From NCBI GenBank assembly GCA_036877525.1, contig JAZGTH010000040.1, positions 2,108,001 through 2,172,000 on the forward strand: a stretch of DNA of 64,000 nucleotides, in the 5' to 3' direction. Both the position numbers and the translations under genes were made by a program. The stretch comes from Chromobotia macracanthus. Taxonomy: Eukaryota > Chordata > Actinopteri > Cypriniformes > Botiidae. The notes under the pieces are model-generated. The model did no database searches. It saw nothing but the letters and a program-made list of their open reading frames with translations, and was not told where the DNA came from. Below, in pieces: positions 1-14,600 of the stretch. The first letter of the stretch is position 1, and the number at the start of each line of letters is the position of its first letter.

Positions 1-67
1 CACAATACTGTAGAGAAGATAGATTAGTGTATGGCAGTGTGTGTGTGTGTGTGTACAGGTATTTCAC

Positions 68-3000
68 CTGTGTTATCTGATACAAAGCCATCTCTGGCCG
101 ACTGCAACCTCTCCACACATTCCAGAGCCACCTGGCACCTGGACACCAAGTAATCTACATACACAAGACAGCAGGACAAACACTGTGACATTTATCACAC
201 CACAAGATTTTTCTGCTGTACAGGTTAATTTATGTTGGGGGTAATCTGAGCCAGCCACTAACCGGCTGAGCTGGTGCAGCTGATGTGTGTGGGGTCATCC
301 AGTTGATTCAGGCTGTCCTGTATGATCTTTTGTGCCTCCTCTAGAGCTCCACGCAGAGCTGATGAGCGCAGACACGCCAGATCGCTTTCCAGAGCCTGCT
401 CGCGACTCTCCTACGGACAGAAAAATAAGAAAATGCATTTAAAGACCTCATAAACAAATCATGACATTTAGCTTTGCATCGATTTGTATGCTTGTGTACT
501 TCTAAACAAGACAAAATTTACTTTAAACTCACTGTATTTTTTTCACTGTATTTGTAGCAGTAAATAAACAACATTCTACCTTCTCATTGAGTTGGTTCTG
601 CAGGGCCTCAGCAGCTTTTACGCCACTCTCCCTCTCATTGGTCAGACTGCTCTGCACACGCTCTAACTCCGCCCCCAAACCCGCTAGCTCTGCTTCCTTT
701 TGAGAAAGTGTCTCTTTAAGCCCTGTCTTCTCAGCCTCTAGAGCAGTAAGCCGAGTACTAAGCTGCTCATGTGACTACAGAGAAAGAAAGAATTAATTTA
801 GCCAATCACCTTTAACCTTCTGCATTACAAGACACATAGCAATGTATTACTGCATGGTTAGCTTCAAGTCTTTGTTATTCTGGTACCTACATATGACTCA
901 GTGTACATTTATAGACATTTAATGCAAATATTGTATTATTTATGTCCAGAACATAATTCATTATTATAGTATTATGTGTCATACAAATAAAGCACATTAA
1001 AAGTCAAACTGATAGAATCAGGAGTTTTTGGCTCGAGTCAGCCGTTTGAGGCAGCAGTGGGGGTGTGCAGGTGACAGAAGGAAGTAGGATAGAGAGCTTG
1101 TGGGGGGTTGACTCCCACATGCAGTCTGGGCACATCGTGCAGGTAATTCAACCTCACATGCTAATACATTTACCACACCCACCTGCTCTTTGACTAACAG
1201 CACAGGCAGATACATGGATCCTGTGGTGAGTTAGTGAAAAAGAGGTGTAGTGTACTGACATCTTGCCTTAACCAGAAGTAAAGCAAATGCTGAAAGTAAA
1301 ATGGCTTGTGAAATGACAAAAATCAACCTCTCAAGTCACGTTTAGAACTAACTAAACTTTCGAACTAATGAAATTTTACTGAGGGGGCTATGCCATCAAA
1401 AACAGAAACTAAATGGCATCAAAATACAATTGTGCTATACTATTTATTGACCAATATACTCTCAAATATTTGTGATTACTGAATGAACATGTTTAAAAGT
1501 CATTTTTAAATATGCTGAAAATATTTTACGTCTGAGTTAAAAAATGACTTCCACGACTCTTTCAATTACTATTAATTCCACTGACTTTTCAGCCCTGGAA
1601 ATCTGTAATTTTCCAGGTTTTCCATGACAATGGGAACCCTAGGGTTAACATAGAAGACACAATTTAGCTTAACACGTTGCACTGCTTATGATTAGAACAA
1701 GGTGTGAAAGACAGATCAGAGATGTGGAGTGTGAGCCAAAGGAAGGGCAGAAGGTGATAACCCACCTGTTGGGAGGAAGTGACCGTGCTCTTCAGGGCCT
1801 CTAGTTCTGTTCTGCTGGAGATGAGCTCAGCTTGCAGAGCTTGAAGCTGCTCTAACTGAACCTTCTCCTGCTCGTGCAAACACACACACACAGGGGAGAG
1901 GAGTTTGAGTCAAGCAGTCTAAAGATACACAGGGCAGAGGAAGCATGTTTCCTGGTTTGCGTTAAGTGTCTGACCTGCTGACTTGCAGATTCCTGAGCCG
2001 TTTTCAGCCTGTCCTGCATCTCCTTCTTTACGTTCTCTACCTCATCCTGTGCGGCCCGAGCCACTGTCATCTGTCGTGTGACTTCCGCGTTCTAGGAAAC
2101 ACACACAGACAGTGTTTAGTACAGTGCAGTACAGAGCCAAGAATCTTGGCTGACCCATTTCCGCTCACAAGGACATGACCCCCACTGATGGACGCCTCTG
2201 TGGCACGATCAGAACGAGTGTGATGCCAGCTTCCAAGTGTGACAGAGAGAGATCGGGCCAGGTTTCATCTGTATGAGAAACGGTTGAGTCAGCAGGGGTG
2301 GAAGCCTGATGGAGGAGCTAAACCGCCTGCAGGTTTGTGGAAGCGCCTGAGGCTGAAGTTTAAAGTCAACATGGAACCGCATTGACAAACCATGTTAACA
2401 TATCCCAGTGGCCGTTATTTGTTATTATAGATGTAAATTTGTAGTGAATTAAGCAATATCAATTCACCTTCCTCAGCAGATCGGCATGACTTTGGACCAG
2501 CTCTGTGTATTTCTCCTTTAACTTGGTGTAGCGCTGTTCATTTGCCTGGGCTTTTTCTGCACATACAAAGAAAACCACGTATATCACAAAAAGTATGCAT
2601 TAGTGTTCATTTCTGCACCATTAGTTAACAGACCAAACTGGAAAAGCAATAACTGTATTTAAACAGTGTTTATGAACACTCCTTCCATCTGCTATTGGTT
2701 GAACCTCAAAATTACACCATTGGCTGAGGCCATATTAGAATGCTCAAAAAAACATGTTTTGGTAACACTACAAAGCCACAACATTTACATTTTTCAGGGA
2801 ATGACTAACTTATTTATAGCTAAAGTACTTTATAGAAGTACTTTACAATGAAAATATTACACCTTTAAAAATACTTTGATATTCTTTAGACCAGAGGATC
2901 TCAACCTTTTTCCACAACATTTGATGACCCCCTAACTCACAATTTCTTTCCTTTTAAAATATTATAAAGCTTCGCATAACTAGAAAAAAGTATATTCTTA

Positions 3001-5565
3001 AAGTATAAAACACTAGAAAATATCTTGATTTTTTGTTGTTTTAGCTTACATTAATGCTTATTTTGTCTTATTTTAATTCTTGCTGCCCCCTTAGAAGTTG
3101 GTAGAAGCCCCTTGCTTTAGACACACTGCTTTAGACAAACACAAACAACATTACTGACTGTCCCAACACAGGGTTGACCTGGTGAATTAGACTGTATTAG
3201 GAGTGAGGGCTGGTGTGGATTAGGGACCCTCATGGCTGTGTTCCTCAGCTGCAGAGAGCAGCCAGTCTGTCTAATGAACATCCATTTCTGTCCTCATCTT
3301 TACACAGTTGACTCTTCAATATGTTATATGTTAATACGTATAACACAATGTTCAGCGGTGCTAAGTGTTCAGCCCACAAAATAAGCAGCATCTTTATCAA
3401 GATTAGTTTTGAAAGTGTAACCTGACATGCTGAAACGATAGACGAGGTAAGTCAGTGTAAATACATTTAAGAGGAAGGAAATGCTTGCAAAAACAATACA
3501 AGAGGAAAGCCTGTTGGTGTACAAAAGAGGTAGTAATAATTTGTGTTTGTAGCTTTAAATTACAGCTGTCATTCTAAGAATTTTTAGATCACAAGGTGTG
3601 GGCCACACTTTTCACCACTTTTCACCACGATATGACCGTTTCCATTCGGTGTTTGGTATATTATATATGTGAATATATTTTTCAGTATAACAGCATGGCA
3701 TAAGACAAAAGCTCTTACTCTCGATTTCACTCAGGCTGCGTTGCTCTTTCTCCGTGTCCTCTTTGACCCTGCGCAGGTCATCTAGCTCCGCCCTCAGGAA
3801 TTCGCTCTCTCCCAGCGCCTGCTGCTTCAGGTGAGTCTGCTCTGCTAGCTCCGCCTCCAGCTCGTTCACACGCCCCCGTAGTGCTTGACAGAGACGCCCA
3901 CTCTGCAAAAGGCAAAAATATTTTTATCTCCAAGCCTAAACTATGCCATGGTTTCTTACAATAACACAAACTGTAGTAATTATTTTGGCAGAAAATTCAT
4001 ACTAATTTATTTTAATAGTGAGGAAACATACTGTATTATTATTATTCTTATTATTATATTATGATTACTATTGGCTGTTAAATGCATATAATTATAGCTT
4101 ATAATTATTTTTGACCATGATTTTACAACATATACTATAGTTCATTTTATAAACACCATAGTTACTGATCAAACAATAATTAACTTGAGGTTACTATGGT
4201 TAAACAAAAACCACAGTTAAACTAAGGTTACAAACGTAATGACTATGAAATTTTCATTTGGGGGAGTTGAAACTAAAGTTTATCAAAACATGGTCAAACG
4301 TGTTTTGCATTTAGGCTGAGGTTATTTCTTGTTTATTTGTTATATTTTCACTTCTCTTTTGCTGTATCTGTATGTTCTCACCTCCAGTCTAAACGACTCC
4401 AGTTCCTCTTTCAGGGCCTGTAGCTCTGCTGAGAGCTGCTCAATCAAGCGGTCTCTAATGAGAGATAAAAGCTCCTAAGACTGATGCAAACTGTTCATCT
4501 TTAGTTTTAAAAGAGAAACTGATGACACAATCAAAGAACATTCTATAATGTCAGTTATGATCTTACTTCTCGTCTTTGCGCATGCCGTTCTGACTGTTGA
4601 AGTTGAACGGGTCTGTTGTGGCAGAGGTGCCGAAGAGGTCATCGAATTTACTGTCCACAGCGCTCTGATGAAGATGAAGAACAATGAGAAGATTCCTGTC
4701 TTTTTACAGTTAACAACAGGAATGCACAATACTGTAATAATTATTGTCAGGTTGTGGCTAATGAGTGAAAAATGGTTGACATTATGAATTTATACTATTT
4801 TGCCAGTAACCAAAAGTAAAACACTATAAACTAAAATAAACTGCTTTCAAAGTAAACTTAGACATAAATTATACAGTATGAAAAACTGATCCTTTTGAAA
4901 TCCCCTATAAAAAACAATTATACCGTTTAATTTAAATCGTCTCCATACTTTTGTATTCTGTTACCAGCACAGATTTAAATAGTCTTAAATAGGCACAAAT
5001 AATAAAGATTAAAAAGAAAACAGTAATGTTATAACCAATGTTGTCACAAATGTAAAAGTATTAAATTTGTGGTATAAGAGAGCCACAGAATAACAAGAGT
5101 TTTGACAGTGAAATGTTATGATAGGTATTGTGATATGTTAGTGTGTGGTACCGGTAAGGGCGGGACATCTGTGTCCACCAGATCTTCAGTCTCCACTACA
5201 TGTTCAGTCTCAGGAGACGAGGCCTCCACTGGAATCACCACCACTGGACTGATGTGCTCAGAGAGGGCCGATGCCCGCAGGAAGTTAGGAGGATTCTGAG
5301 GAGAACATCCAGAAATATGTGAACATAAGTGAAAAGCTTCAGGACAAATCTAATAGTAGAGAACTGAGCAGGCGAGTATGCAAATAGAATTGACAACATT
5401 TCTTTCTGCTAGCATTATTTCCTGACTCAGGTCAGGCATGCAAGAGTCTCACCTCAGGAAGTTGTGGGATCTGAATCAGCCGCTTAAAATACTGCAGGTT
5501 ACTGGAGCGATAAAACAGACTCTTCAGTCTAGAAAAAAGAGAGAACGAGAGAGAGAGATAAAGAT

Positions 5566-5618
<53 letters not shown>

Positions 5619-8600
5619 ACAAAAGAAAGAGTGTCAGTCAGTATTGTGTAAAGTGGTGTGAGACATGCCAGATGTTCTGACAGAGCAGCAGTGAGGTTCA
5701 AGACAGACTCACTTTTTAAACTGCTCCTGGAAACGATCTCTGTGGCCTTGTAGAGTGTCTGCTGGCAGACCTGGGGGACACAAGGTGGAGTAAGAGAACA
5801 TCCATGATGATAATGTAAGGCTAAAGAAAATGTCTATGGACAGCAGGGGACTGGACTCACAGGAATGAAGCTTGAAGAGCAGTTTGACTGTGTAATCATA
5901 AAGATGACTGCTGTCCAGAATGACCTGGATCAGAGGAGCCAGACGACACTGACCCGCCGCAGTCACGGAGACAGAACGAGACATATCCAACGAGCTGAAC
6001 ACTGGAAGAAACGCAAACAACATCCCACATGAAGTCAAACACAAACAGATTTAACTGTTCTACAGAATCTTTCCCTTATTCTCTGACACACACATAATCT
6101 GAAAAGAAATTGAGATCACACTCGAACCTGCATTTTCTGCATAACCACCATAGCTCATGGTAACCAGAATCATAACATATGTAACCATAACGTGTATAAA
6201 CTGCGGCTCTATATCCCCTACAGAAATTGTTTCTTTTGATAATACACTTGTAATTACACAAGTGTAATTTTTTTTACATTATGCTCTTTCATGGGCCTAC
6301 TACCTTTAGCATACCTTCAAATAACTTAAATTATCAAATGGCAAGTTCTTTTATTTTATAAATGCCTTTTTCAGCTCATTGCTTTCAACATGCTCCTTTA
6401 TCCAACCCATCTTTCTCATCGCCCGCACCCTCATTCATATTCATCTCCATACATCAGTCACTCGTCCACCCCCCTTCTTCTCGTGCTCACTGATGCAGGC
6501 TCCTATGAGACTCAGTCTTCTCAGCACACAGAGGTGTGGTTTCCTGAACTAGGGAGCTGTGCCAACAATGCTCATTAATGTCTCCCTAATGCTTCCAGCA
6601 CAGGCGTACTGACATCTAGCAGTGTTCCAGGTAGATTTTGGCACCTTTTCTTACAGTTTAGCTACATCATGACAATTTTCACAAATAGTATAGACTCAGA
6701 TTTACAGTACTGCCATATTTATCTCTGTGTCACTGGTAAATCGTATAACCATATGTTGGCAACAAAAACTCTTTCCAAAACAAATGTGTTTGTTTGTGCC
6801 CCTTCGTCTCAAACTTACCACCAAGAAAAAGATTCAGCTCACACTCCAGATAATCAAACATCTCAACTGTCAACTGGAAGCTACACATGTTGAGAAGAGA
6901 CAAAATATTAAATCCCTTTTTAATAAATGCAAAAGAAAGATTGTGTTGCTGAAAACAAAACTCTATTCCACTTCAGAATAAACATTTTAAATTCAGCTTT
7001 TATGGTATTTTTTTCCATAACCAGGACTGAAAACATCAGACCATCTAAGAAACAAAATACTCACAAATTATTCACATCATTCTCGCCTGCCTCATCAAGC
7101 TGTCTGTTTGACATCTGAAGGTTGCCAGGGAAACGAGGATTCTGGAAGAAGTGTGGGTAAACATTATATTATATTTTTAACTTAACTTTTTTTTAACATT
7201 ATGAACACAATTTTCTTTCCTGTTGAAACAGGAAGTTGGGGCAGGACACATGGAAGGACATTTTTAAATCCATTCAATGTGCACAACATTTAATGTGTGT
7301 GTATCTGCTAAACGTTTGTACCCGCACACAGAGAAGCTAATCAATAGGGACTAAAGCCTTTAATTTGTTACTTTTCTCTTAAACAAAAAATAACTATGTG
7401 AACTCAAAAAGATTAAAAGAGACCGGGAATCTGAAAGGAAAGAGCAAACAAAAGAAGATCAGAAGAGAACCAAGATGAATGTTCCACAGAGGTTTTCAAG
7501 GCCTCAGTCACTCACTTTGATGTGAAACTCCATTTTGGTGATGAGCAGTTTGAGGTAGATGCTGCACAGCTTCCCGTAGCCTTCACTTAAATGACCCTGA
7601 CAGGAGAGAGAGAAGCAGACTGATCACATCAAAAGTAACTGATGTTGTTGCCCTTCTAAAGCATCATAGGCAGCTAATGAGGCCTGGACATTCTCAGTTC
7701 ATCAGCTGCACTACACAATTTAAAGCTGCAATCCATAACGTTTTCTTGGTTGCAAATACACACAAATCAGTAATTGAGCAAGTACATAACAAAACAGTGT
7801 TTACATCAGGTTTCGTTACCTGATTTACTACAGTTTATAATAATGATTTGTAATTTGAGCTATCAAGTCTGATTTTGTGGGAAATGTCAGTTTCATAATG
7901 CCATGTCAGTACTTAAACTTGTCATTCATGATAAGAAAATAACTCTTTAAGTAACTTAAAATTTTATGTTCAAACACAGATGGTGATAGAGAGACTAAAG
8001 GTACAGATAGCAGCTTTATATTTTTAATATTAGTCATCAGGGGCAGATAAAGGTCAGGTGTGTGTGTTTGTGTGTACACATAATAGAACTAAGTCTAGTA
8101 AATGAGCTCATTCTTTCACTTCCTGTTGCCTTCACCATTTATTGTGACATCATCACAGGAAGTGGCCTCAGCAGTTCACAGAATGTGTTAGCGTATTGTC
8201 AGCAAGTACTGCCAAACTACTATCTTTCCAGTACACACAAAGTTGCAGCTCAGCATTTTCCACCTGACCTTACTTGTTGGTTTGTGAAACACACAAAGGC
8301 ACAAAGCATGAGAAACACTAATACTGCTTGCAAAGATTTTACAGTCAGCATGCCAAAGTGGAATTGGGTACTAGTTCACCGAAAAATGTAATTTAATAAT
8401 AATAATTTACCCATTATTTCACAACCACATTACTTAATTTCTTCTCTTGAACACAACAATGTTCTAAAGAATGTTCACACCAGTCTCTTCTATGAAGTAA
8501 AAGTGGATGGTGACCAACATGTCAAGCTAAAAAAAATACTTTTGAAGTCATACAGGCTTCTAAAGCCATGATGCTGAATAAATGATGACCAAATTTTAGT

Positions 8601-11600
8601 TAACTGTTCCCTTAAGAAAGCAGGGTCAAATTAAATTTCATATTGACTTTAAGATTAACGTTTTGGCACAGCACATAATATAAGGGATGTTTTACTGGTA
8701 CTCACAACAAGCACAGCTCTATATGCCTTCCTCCAGAGTGCCAAACACTAGCACGTCATCGTTAGCTAATTACAGATCATCTCTCTGCTGAAGATAGTGT
8801 GTCTGAGTCATGCACAGAATGTCAACTTATTCAGCTGTCAGTCAGCAGTAATAAAAATTGGCTTGCTGACTGACACTCTGACAGTTTCCACAATGAAATG
8901 GAAACTCGGGAGCTCAACAAGGCCAGATTTAATAAGACAGTGAGTTATACTGAGCGAGCCTCTGTTTCAGTGTGAAATCATTCAAACCGGTTGCCATAAG
9001 ATGTGTACACGCTTACCCACATCCTGCTCATGTCATTTAGATCAGACTTGTGCCGCATGGAATCTTTAATAACCTGAAAGGAGAAAGAGAGTGGATTTGA
9101 GACGTCATCCCACAGTGGAATGCTTTATAGCTCTGTTCCAAAACCTAGTATGTTACCTTGCTGTCTACAGCCTACATGGGAAGCTGTCTTTGAAGATAGC
9201 ATCCTAACCAAAAAGCAGATACACAGTATCTGCATTCACAGAACTCCTTTTGCCCATTGTTCAAGGTTTTATTCCTGCCCCCATATATATCTGTTTATTT
9301 CTTAAAGATTTTGGCTCATTTAATTATGCTTTGAGTTCAGCATTAATATCCTGTGAAATATATACACTAACAAATAAACAACAAACATAGCACATACAAA
9401 TACTGCGTAAAAGAGTCAATGTTTAATTAGATACTAAATTAAAACTTTTAAAACTAATGAAATGAAGTAGCTAATTAACTTTTCAATCAATACCTCTCTG
9501 CATTAAATGAACTATCAATTATCGTCCACGAATTTCAATTAATTCTTTTCTACTTTGATTGTCACAAAGCATTATTTGATTACTTCAAGCTGATTTTGGA
9601 ACGGAGCTGTGGAACTGTGCAAAATCAATTTGTTTATTACAGAGAGCTATTTAAAGGCATTAGAGAAATGGAAAATTAAATAATTGGAAAGCAATGCGAG
9701 ACAAACAGATAAAATGAGAGAAAGTGAGAAAGGTATCAGATGCATGTCAGTGTACTCACATTTGGATGGCCATCCCTCAGCAGCTTGTGGAAGACATGGC
9801 AAAATTTCCAGCAGAGCACTGCATTGCTGGAAAGGGGAAGGCGATTGACAGCCAGCCAGAAAGTATGAGCCCCCTTCTCATGATGCGTGCCTAATATACA
9901 AGGTGAAGACTGCAGTCAAGGAGAAAACTGGAAGCTGTGAACTATAAATCCAAACACTTCACAGGTGGCTTCACAAAACCAACTCTGAGGTTCTGTTCAC
10001 ACCTGACATCAACATACATCTCATTGATCCTGTCACAGTCAGTCCAGACAGATCCTGTTTATTTTACACCTAGTATTAATCTTAAATATCTATGATTGGT
10101 TTATCAAATGTCACTTATGGTGCCACTGCGGCGAATACATGAATTCACAACTGCATGCTATGTTGACACCTTTGTTGTTCATGCTATAACTGGTAGGGTC
10201 ATTCACAGCAGAGAATCAACCAACGCAATGTGTGAATGCAAGATGACTTAAGGTGTCATGGCAGCTGCCATGATTTGACTGATATTGCTTAAATATTGGA
10301 TTGTTTTTACACTGATCACAGTGTGAATGAGCCATACATACTTTGTGACTGACACTCTTTAAAGGGAGTCATAATATATTGCTATTGAATTGAATCCACC
10401 CATCTAGATATTCATTCAGTTATCTCCTTTGTGTTCAGAAGTAGAAAGAAAGTAACATGGGTTTGGAGCAATACAAGGGCCAACTAATAATGACAGAATT
10501 TTCATTTTGGGTCAGCTATGCCTTTAATAGGTCTGACCAATATTTCGGTCTATATATCAATACCTATAACTTTCATAGTTTCACTTAGTTGTGCCAATTA
10601 AGCTAATCCACCTGCATGTTTAAATACAGAATCTACCAAAATTCTACACACAAAAGGATATTCCTGGCATGCTTTTCTTTGACAGCAACCTCCTGCGTGT
10701 TGATGGCTTTGTTGATGCTCACTGCCTGTGGAGGAGAGAGACAGGGAGAAAATGAAATCCTGCACCCTTCATTCTGCTTTTCTAGGGACATTCAAGATTA
10801 AGAACCAGCTCATGGCAGAGAAACCTTCCTGTGCGCTGAGGGAAACAGTGAGTGTGTGTTTCAGTGGAGGCTTATTGAGAAACTTTAACCACTGCTGTGT
10901 AACAGCCACTGAATACAAATGAAGCTCAGCCTGAGTACTGTTTGACAGGCAGCTTTACCTCAAAGACGCTTTTAAGGCAGAGAACCCTTCTGCTTGAGCT
11001 CCTAATAGTATATGATCTGTTTGCCAACCGTATATTTGCATACAGATGCTCGCCAAGTTGAGAGCCCTAATACAGAAAAACCCAAGCGAGATATCAAAAA
11101 GACATTAGGCATCTGTTGTCTGTATGCCATTTCCTCTCTTTGCTGTTCCTGCTCAGTCATAAATGCCAAATTAGTGTCAGTTCTAGTTAGGACAATTTCG
11201 TACCTTCAAAACATAAAAAGTGATCTTGTTTAAACATGCATCACAAATGTAGCATGGTCAGCTAAACATAATGAACCTTTATCAGATTCTCCAGTACAAC
11301 ACATGGTTGCAAAAGCCAGAGGCGTGGCAGGGCAGTCTAGTTTCTCATTCTTACTGCCCCTAAACATCTTAAGCTTTTTTCATTTAGAAAGACAAACACT
11401 TATAACTTAGTAAGCTGCCCACCTATGTAGTATTTTAAGGCATCGCAAGACATGCTCCTGACGCAAAGGCTGTTCAGAGAGATTAACTTTGGATAAACCC
11501 TAAAGCAGCATTGCATTCTGGGCAATCCCAGAACACAATACAATGAGCTCAGTGAAAATATTCATTAACCTGGCCCGGGCTCCATGAATTCTAGTGGCAG

Positions 11601-14600
11601 CCCTGTTGGGGGGTATCCATTAACAGGGTTGGGAACCACTGATCTAAACAGCCTTGGCATTGCTAACAAAGTCCAACCCAACAGGATGTTTTTAGCTATG
11701 CTCTTTTGCTAAAAATGGCACCTATCCTTGAACAACAGCTGAACAGTAGGTTTCTTCCATGTGAGTAGCTTTAACATTACTACATTCTTATTCCAAGATA
11801 CAATGACAAATTAGAACAGATAAACATGACTCAGCATATAAACATGGCCCATGAGCCATGAAGTCAGTTAAAAGGTGATTAGAAGAAAATGTGTAATTCA
11901 ATTTCCACAAACATTCAGGAAGTAAAATTGGAGTAAACATTAGACAGACAGCTACTGTGCCTTATGAAGTCAGTCCAGGTGCTAGTGGGAGCCGTTCTCA
12001 AAAGGGTCAAGCCCACATATTTGTCCACACTGAGACATGTTGTCCATGTAAATATGTTTTACAAGCTGCCCAGGTCTCTTGGCATTTCCCGGTGAATTTG
12101 CTGGTATACTGGCCTCATTATCTCTCTCATTGGGGCTGATGACATGAAGTGACAATAATTTATATAGTATGAATAGAAGAAAAGAGAAGGTGAGAGTCAT
12201 AGAGAGGGAGAGTTTAAATATATTAGAGTGTTCAATTATCTCCACAGATGAATCTCATGAAAATATGTCACATTTCATCTATTCTCACATAGTCTGCAAT
12301 CTTTTACAAATCCAGTGATTACTTCATCCTCACTGTAGCTCCCACTACATTTCTAAATACTTTTTCCAGGTGGACTTTTTAAAAACAATTTGTGTTCTTA
12401 CTCCTGAAAACAGCATTAATCAGATTATAGCTTGCCAGACTGAGAAAGTACTTTCCAGTTTTGTGTTAAATATGCCTGAGTGTGTCTTCTTTGAATAAAA
12501 CACCCAATAATCAAAGGAAAAAACATACTGTATGACAGAAATGAAAATCATCCTGTTCAGATACAATGTGCTTTAGAATAATAAGTTATGGTATAAATTT
12601 CATAACATTCAACAGAGCACTACGGCAATGAAAATGACTTTTTTCATTACAGTAATGAGAATTGTGGTTGAATGTGTGTAATTGTCATGGAAACAATATC
12701 ACAATAAAAAACATTAATTGTAGAAATATAATTATTTTTTCTTTTGCTAAATAAGATATTTGGGCAAATACGATTCCGTTTCTCATCCTAAATGACAATG
12801 CATCATTTCAAATGACAACAAAATCATTGCATTCAGGAGTGCACCATCATTCCACATATTGACTAAAAAATGATGCAACTGCTGTTTTCTTTCCTTTGAA
12901 CATCACAGATCAACATTTACAGCTTTGTATTTCAAAGAAAGCTCTCAAACAGCCCATTATACCATGAGTAGATTACCTAAGCTGTCGCCCTCCAGTCCTG
13001 TTAGACACTTAATTACTGTGGCACTGGCTGTTTCTGTACAAAGTTGACACAAGCTTGTAGAACAAAACTTATGTGAATGATGATCTGCAGACATCTGTGC
13101 TGGTAACTATTCTGACAGCCATATTGCACGAAGCTGCCAAATGCACAATATCAATCAGATCGATGGGATGGCAGACGGAGTAATGCTCTACAGGGATATT
13201 AAGGCCGGTTGTCCTCACATGACTCTGCCTGCCTGGAGCATAAAAAAGCATACGTCATATCAAGTTTCAAGTTTTAACCCATGCTGATTTATACAGATGC
13301 TTGATTTCAGCAAAACTCCAACTCAATATAATACATTTCAGGCATGACAAAATGTATAACTTACATGTACTGTAAATCACTTTGGATAAAACCGTCTGCC
13401 AAATGCATGAATGTAACTCATCTTGCAAAGTCTGCCCTAACTCAAATTGTGCAATTTGGTGCAAAGAGGCGTGGTATTGCTTTTTCGAGCTATAAGACCT
13501 TTAATTATACAAAATAATATTATAGTCTGATCTTAAAGAAGGGACTTAAGCCATATTTAGAGACCAGAATATCATAGAGTACAGTGGTGGGCTCCTTAGT
13601 GGTGGGCCACCTAGCAACCACCCAAAATAACCTCACAATATACAGTTTTCTTGTAGCTCAATTGGTAGAGCATGACACTCGCAACAGTAATGTCACGCAT
13701 TCAGTTCCCAGGAAACACATAATGTATACCTTGAATGTACTGTAAGTCACTTTCAATAAAAACACATGCCATAATGTAAATGAGAAAAATGTAAATCAAT
13801 CTGGAGTGCTCCATAATTTAAAAAAACTGTCATGACAATTCATTTATTTATTTAGTAATATCTGTGTAGTGTAGTGTAGTGTAAGTGGTTGCAAAATAAA
13901 TATCCCGTGAATCACTGTGGTGAAGATTTTGTGTCCAGCTGACTGTACATTTATCCCTTACATCTCAACACTTCCTCCTCTAGGGGGGTGAACGATTACT
14001 AAATTGGCCAGGGTCCTTATGGCTCTTGTCCCAAGCTTAGATTTACTGTGTATTCTTTTGACGCCTCTTCTACCACTTCCTTGGTCTTGGTTCACCCAGT
14101 CTTTGTCATTTCCCGTTTGCCAAAGAATGCCCGACTCTACCTATGCTTCTCCAGAGGGCACTGCAGCCAACCCAAACAAATCTCTTCAGCTTATTCCAAG
14201 GCGTGGGTGGGTAAAACTAAAGTTAAAAGCACTAAAAATACCTCTGCACTTCCTGAAGTGGCCCTCTGTTTACATCACACTAGGCCTGAACTCCAGCACC
14301 AAAACCCAAAAAACGCCAAATCTCTCTCAGGCACTAAACAACTTTTTCTTGGCATTGATGGGGGAGTTAGCCATTAATGTTTTTTCAGTTTTTTCAGTCT
14401 CTGCTTCCACTCCACCCTTTTAAAGGTCGTTTCACAGAAAAACAACTGTGTGCTCTGTTACAAAATTACTTTTCTTCCTTTTAAAGACAATTTCATAATT
14501 TACTCAGTTATGACTCAAACATCCTCTCACAGGGAACGCTCAGTCAACACCTAGTTAGGAGACTGGAATGGAAAATCACAATGAAGTGGACAACACAGAG

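Noticed and set aside
5432..5701. Leu/Ser-rich and Arg/Glu-rich frames on opposite strands
   Set aside because: Low-complexity translations of the GA microsatellite around hip1 exon 10.
13650..13725. Possible tRNA gene
   Set aside because: A box present but stems and B box decayed and a SINE tail follows; it is a tRNA-derived SINE.
14004..14423. 139-codon plus-strand frame with an overlapping 109-codon frame in hip1 intron 1
   Set aside because: No recognisable domain, no promoter or splice context, and two overlapping frames of similar length suggest compositional chance or old transposon debris.
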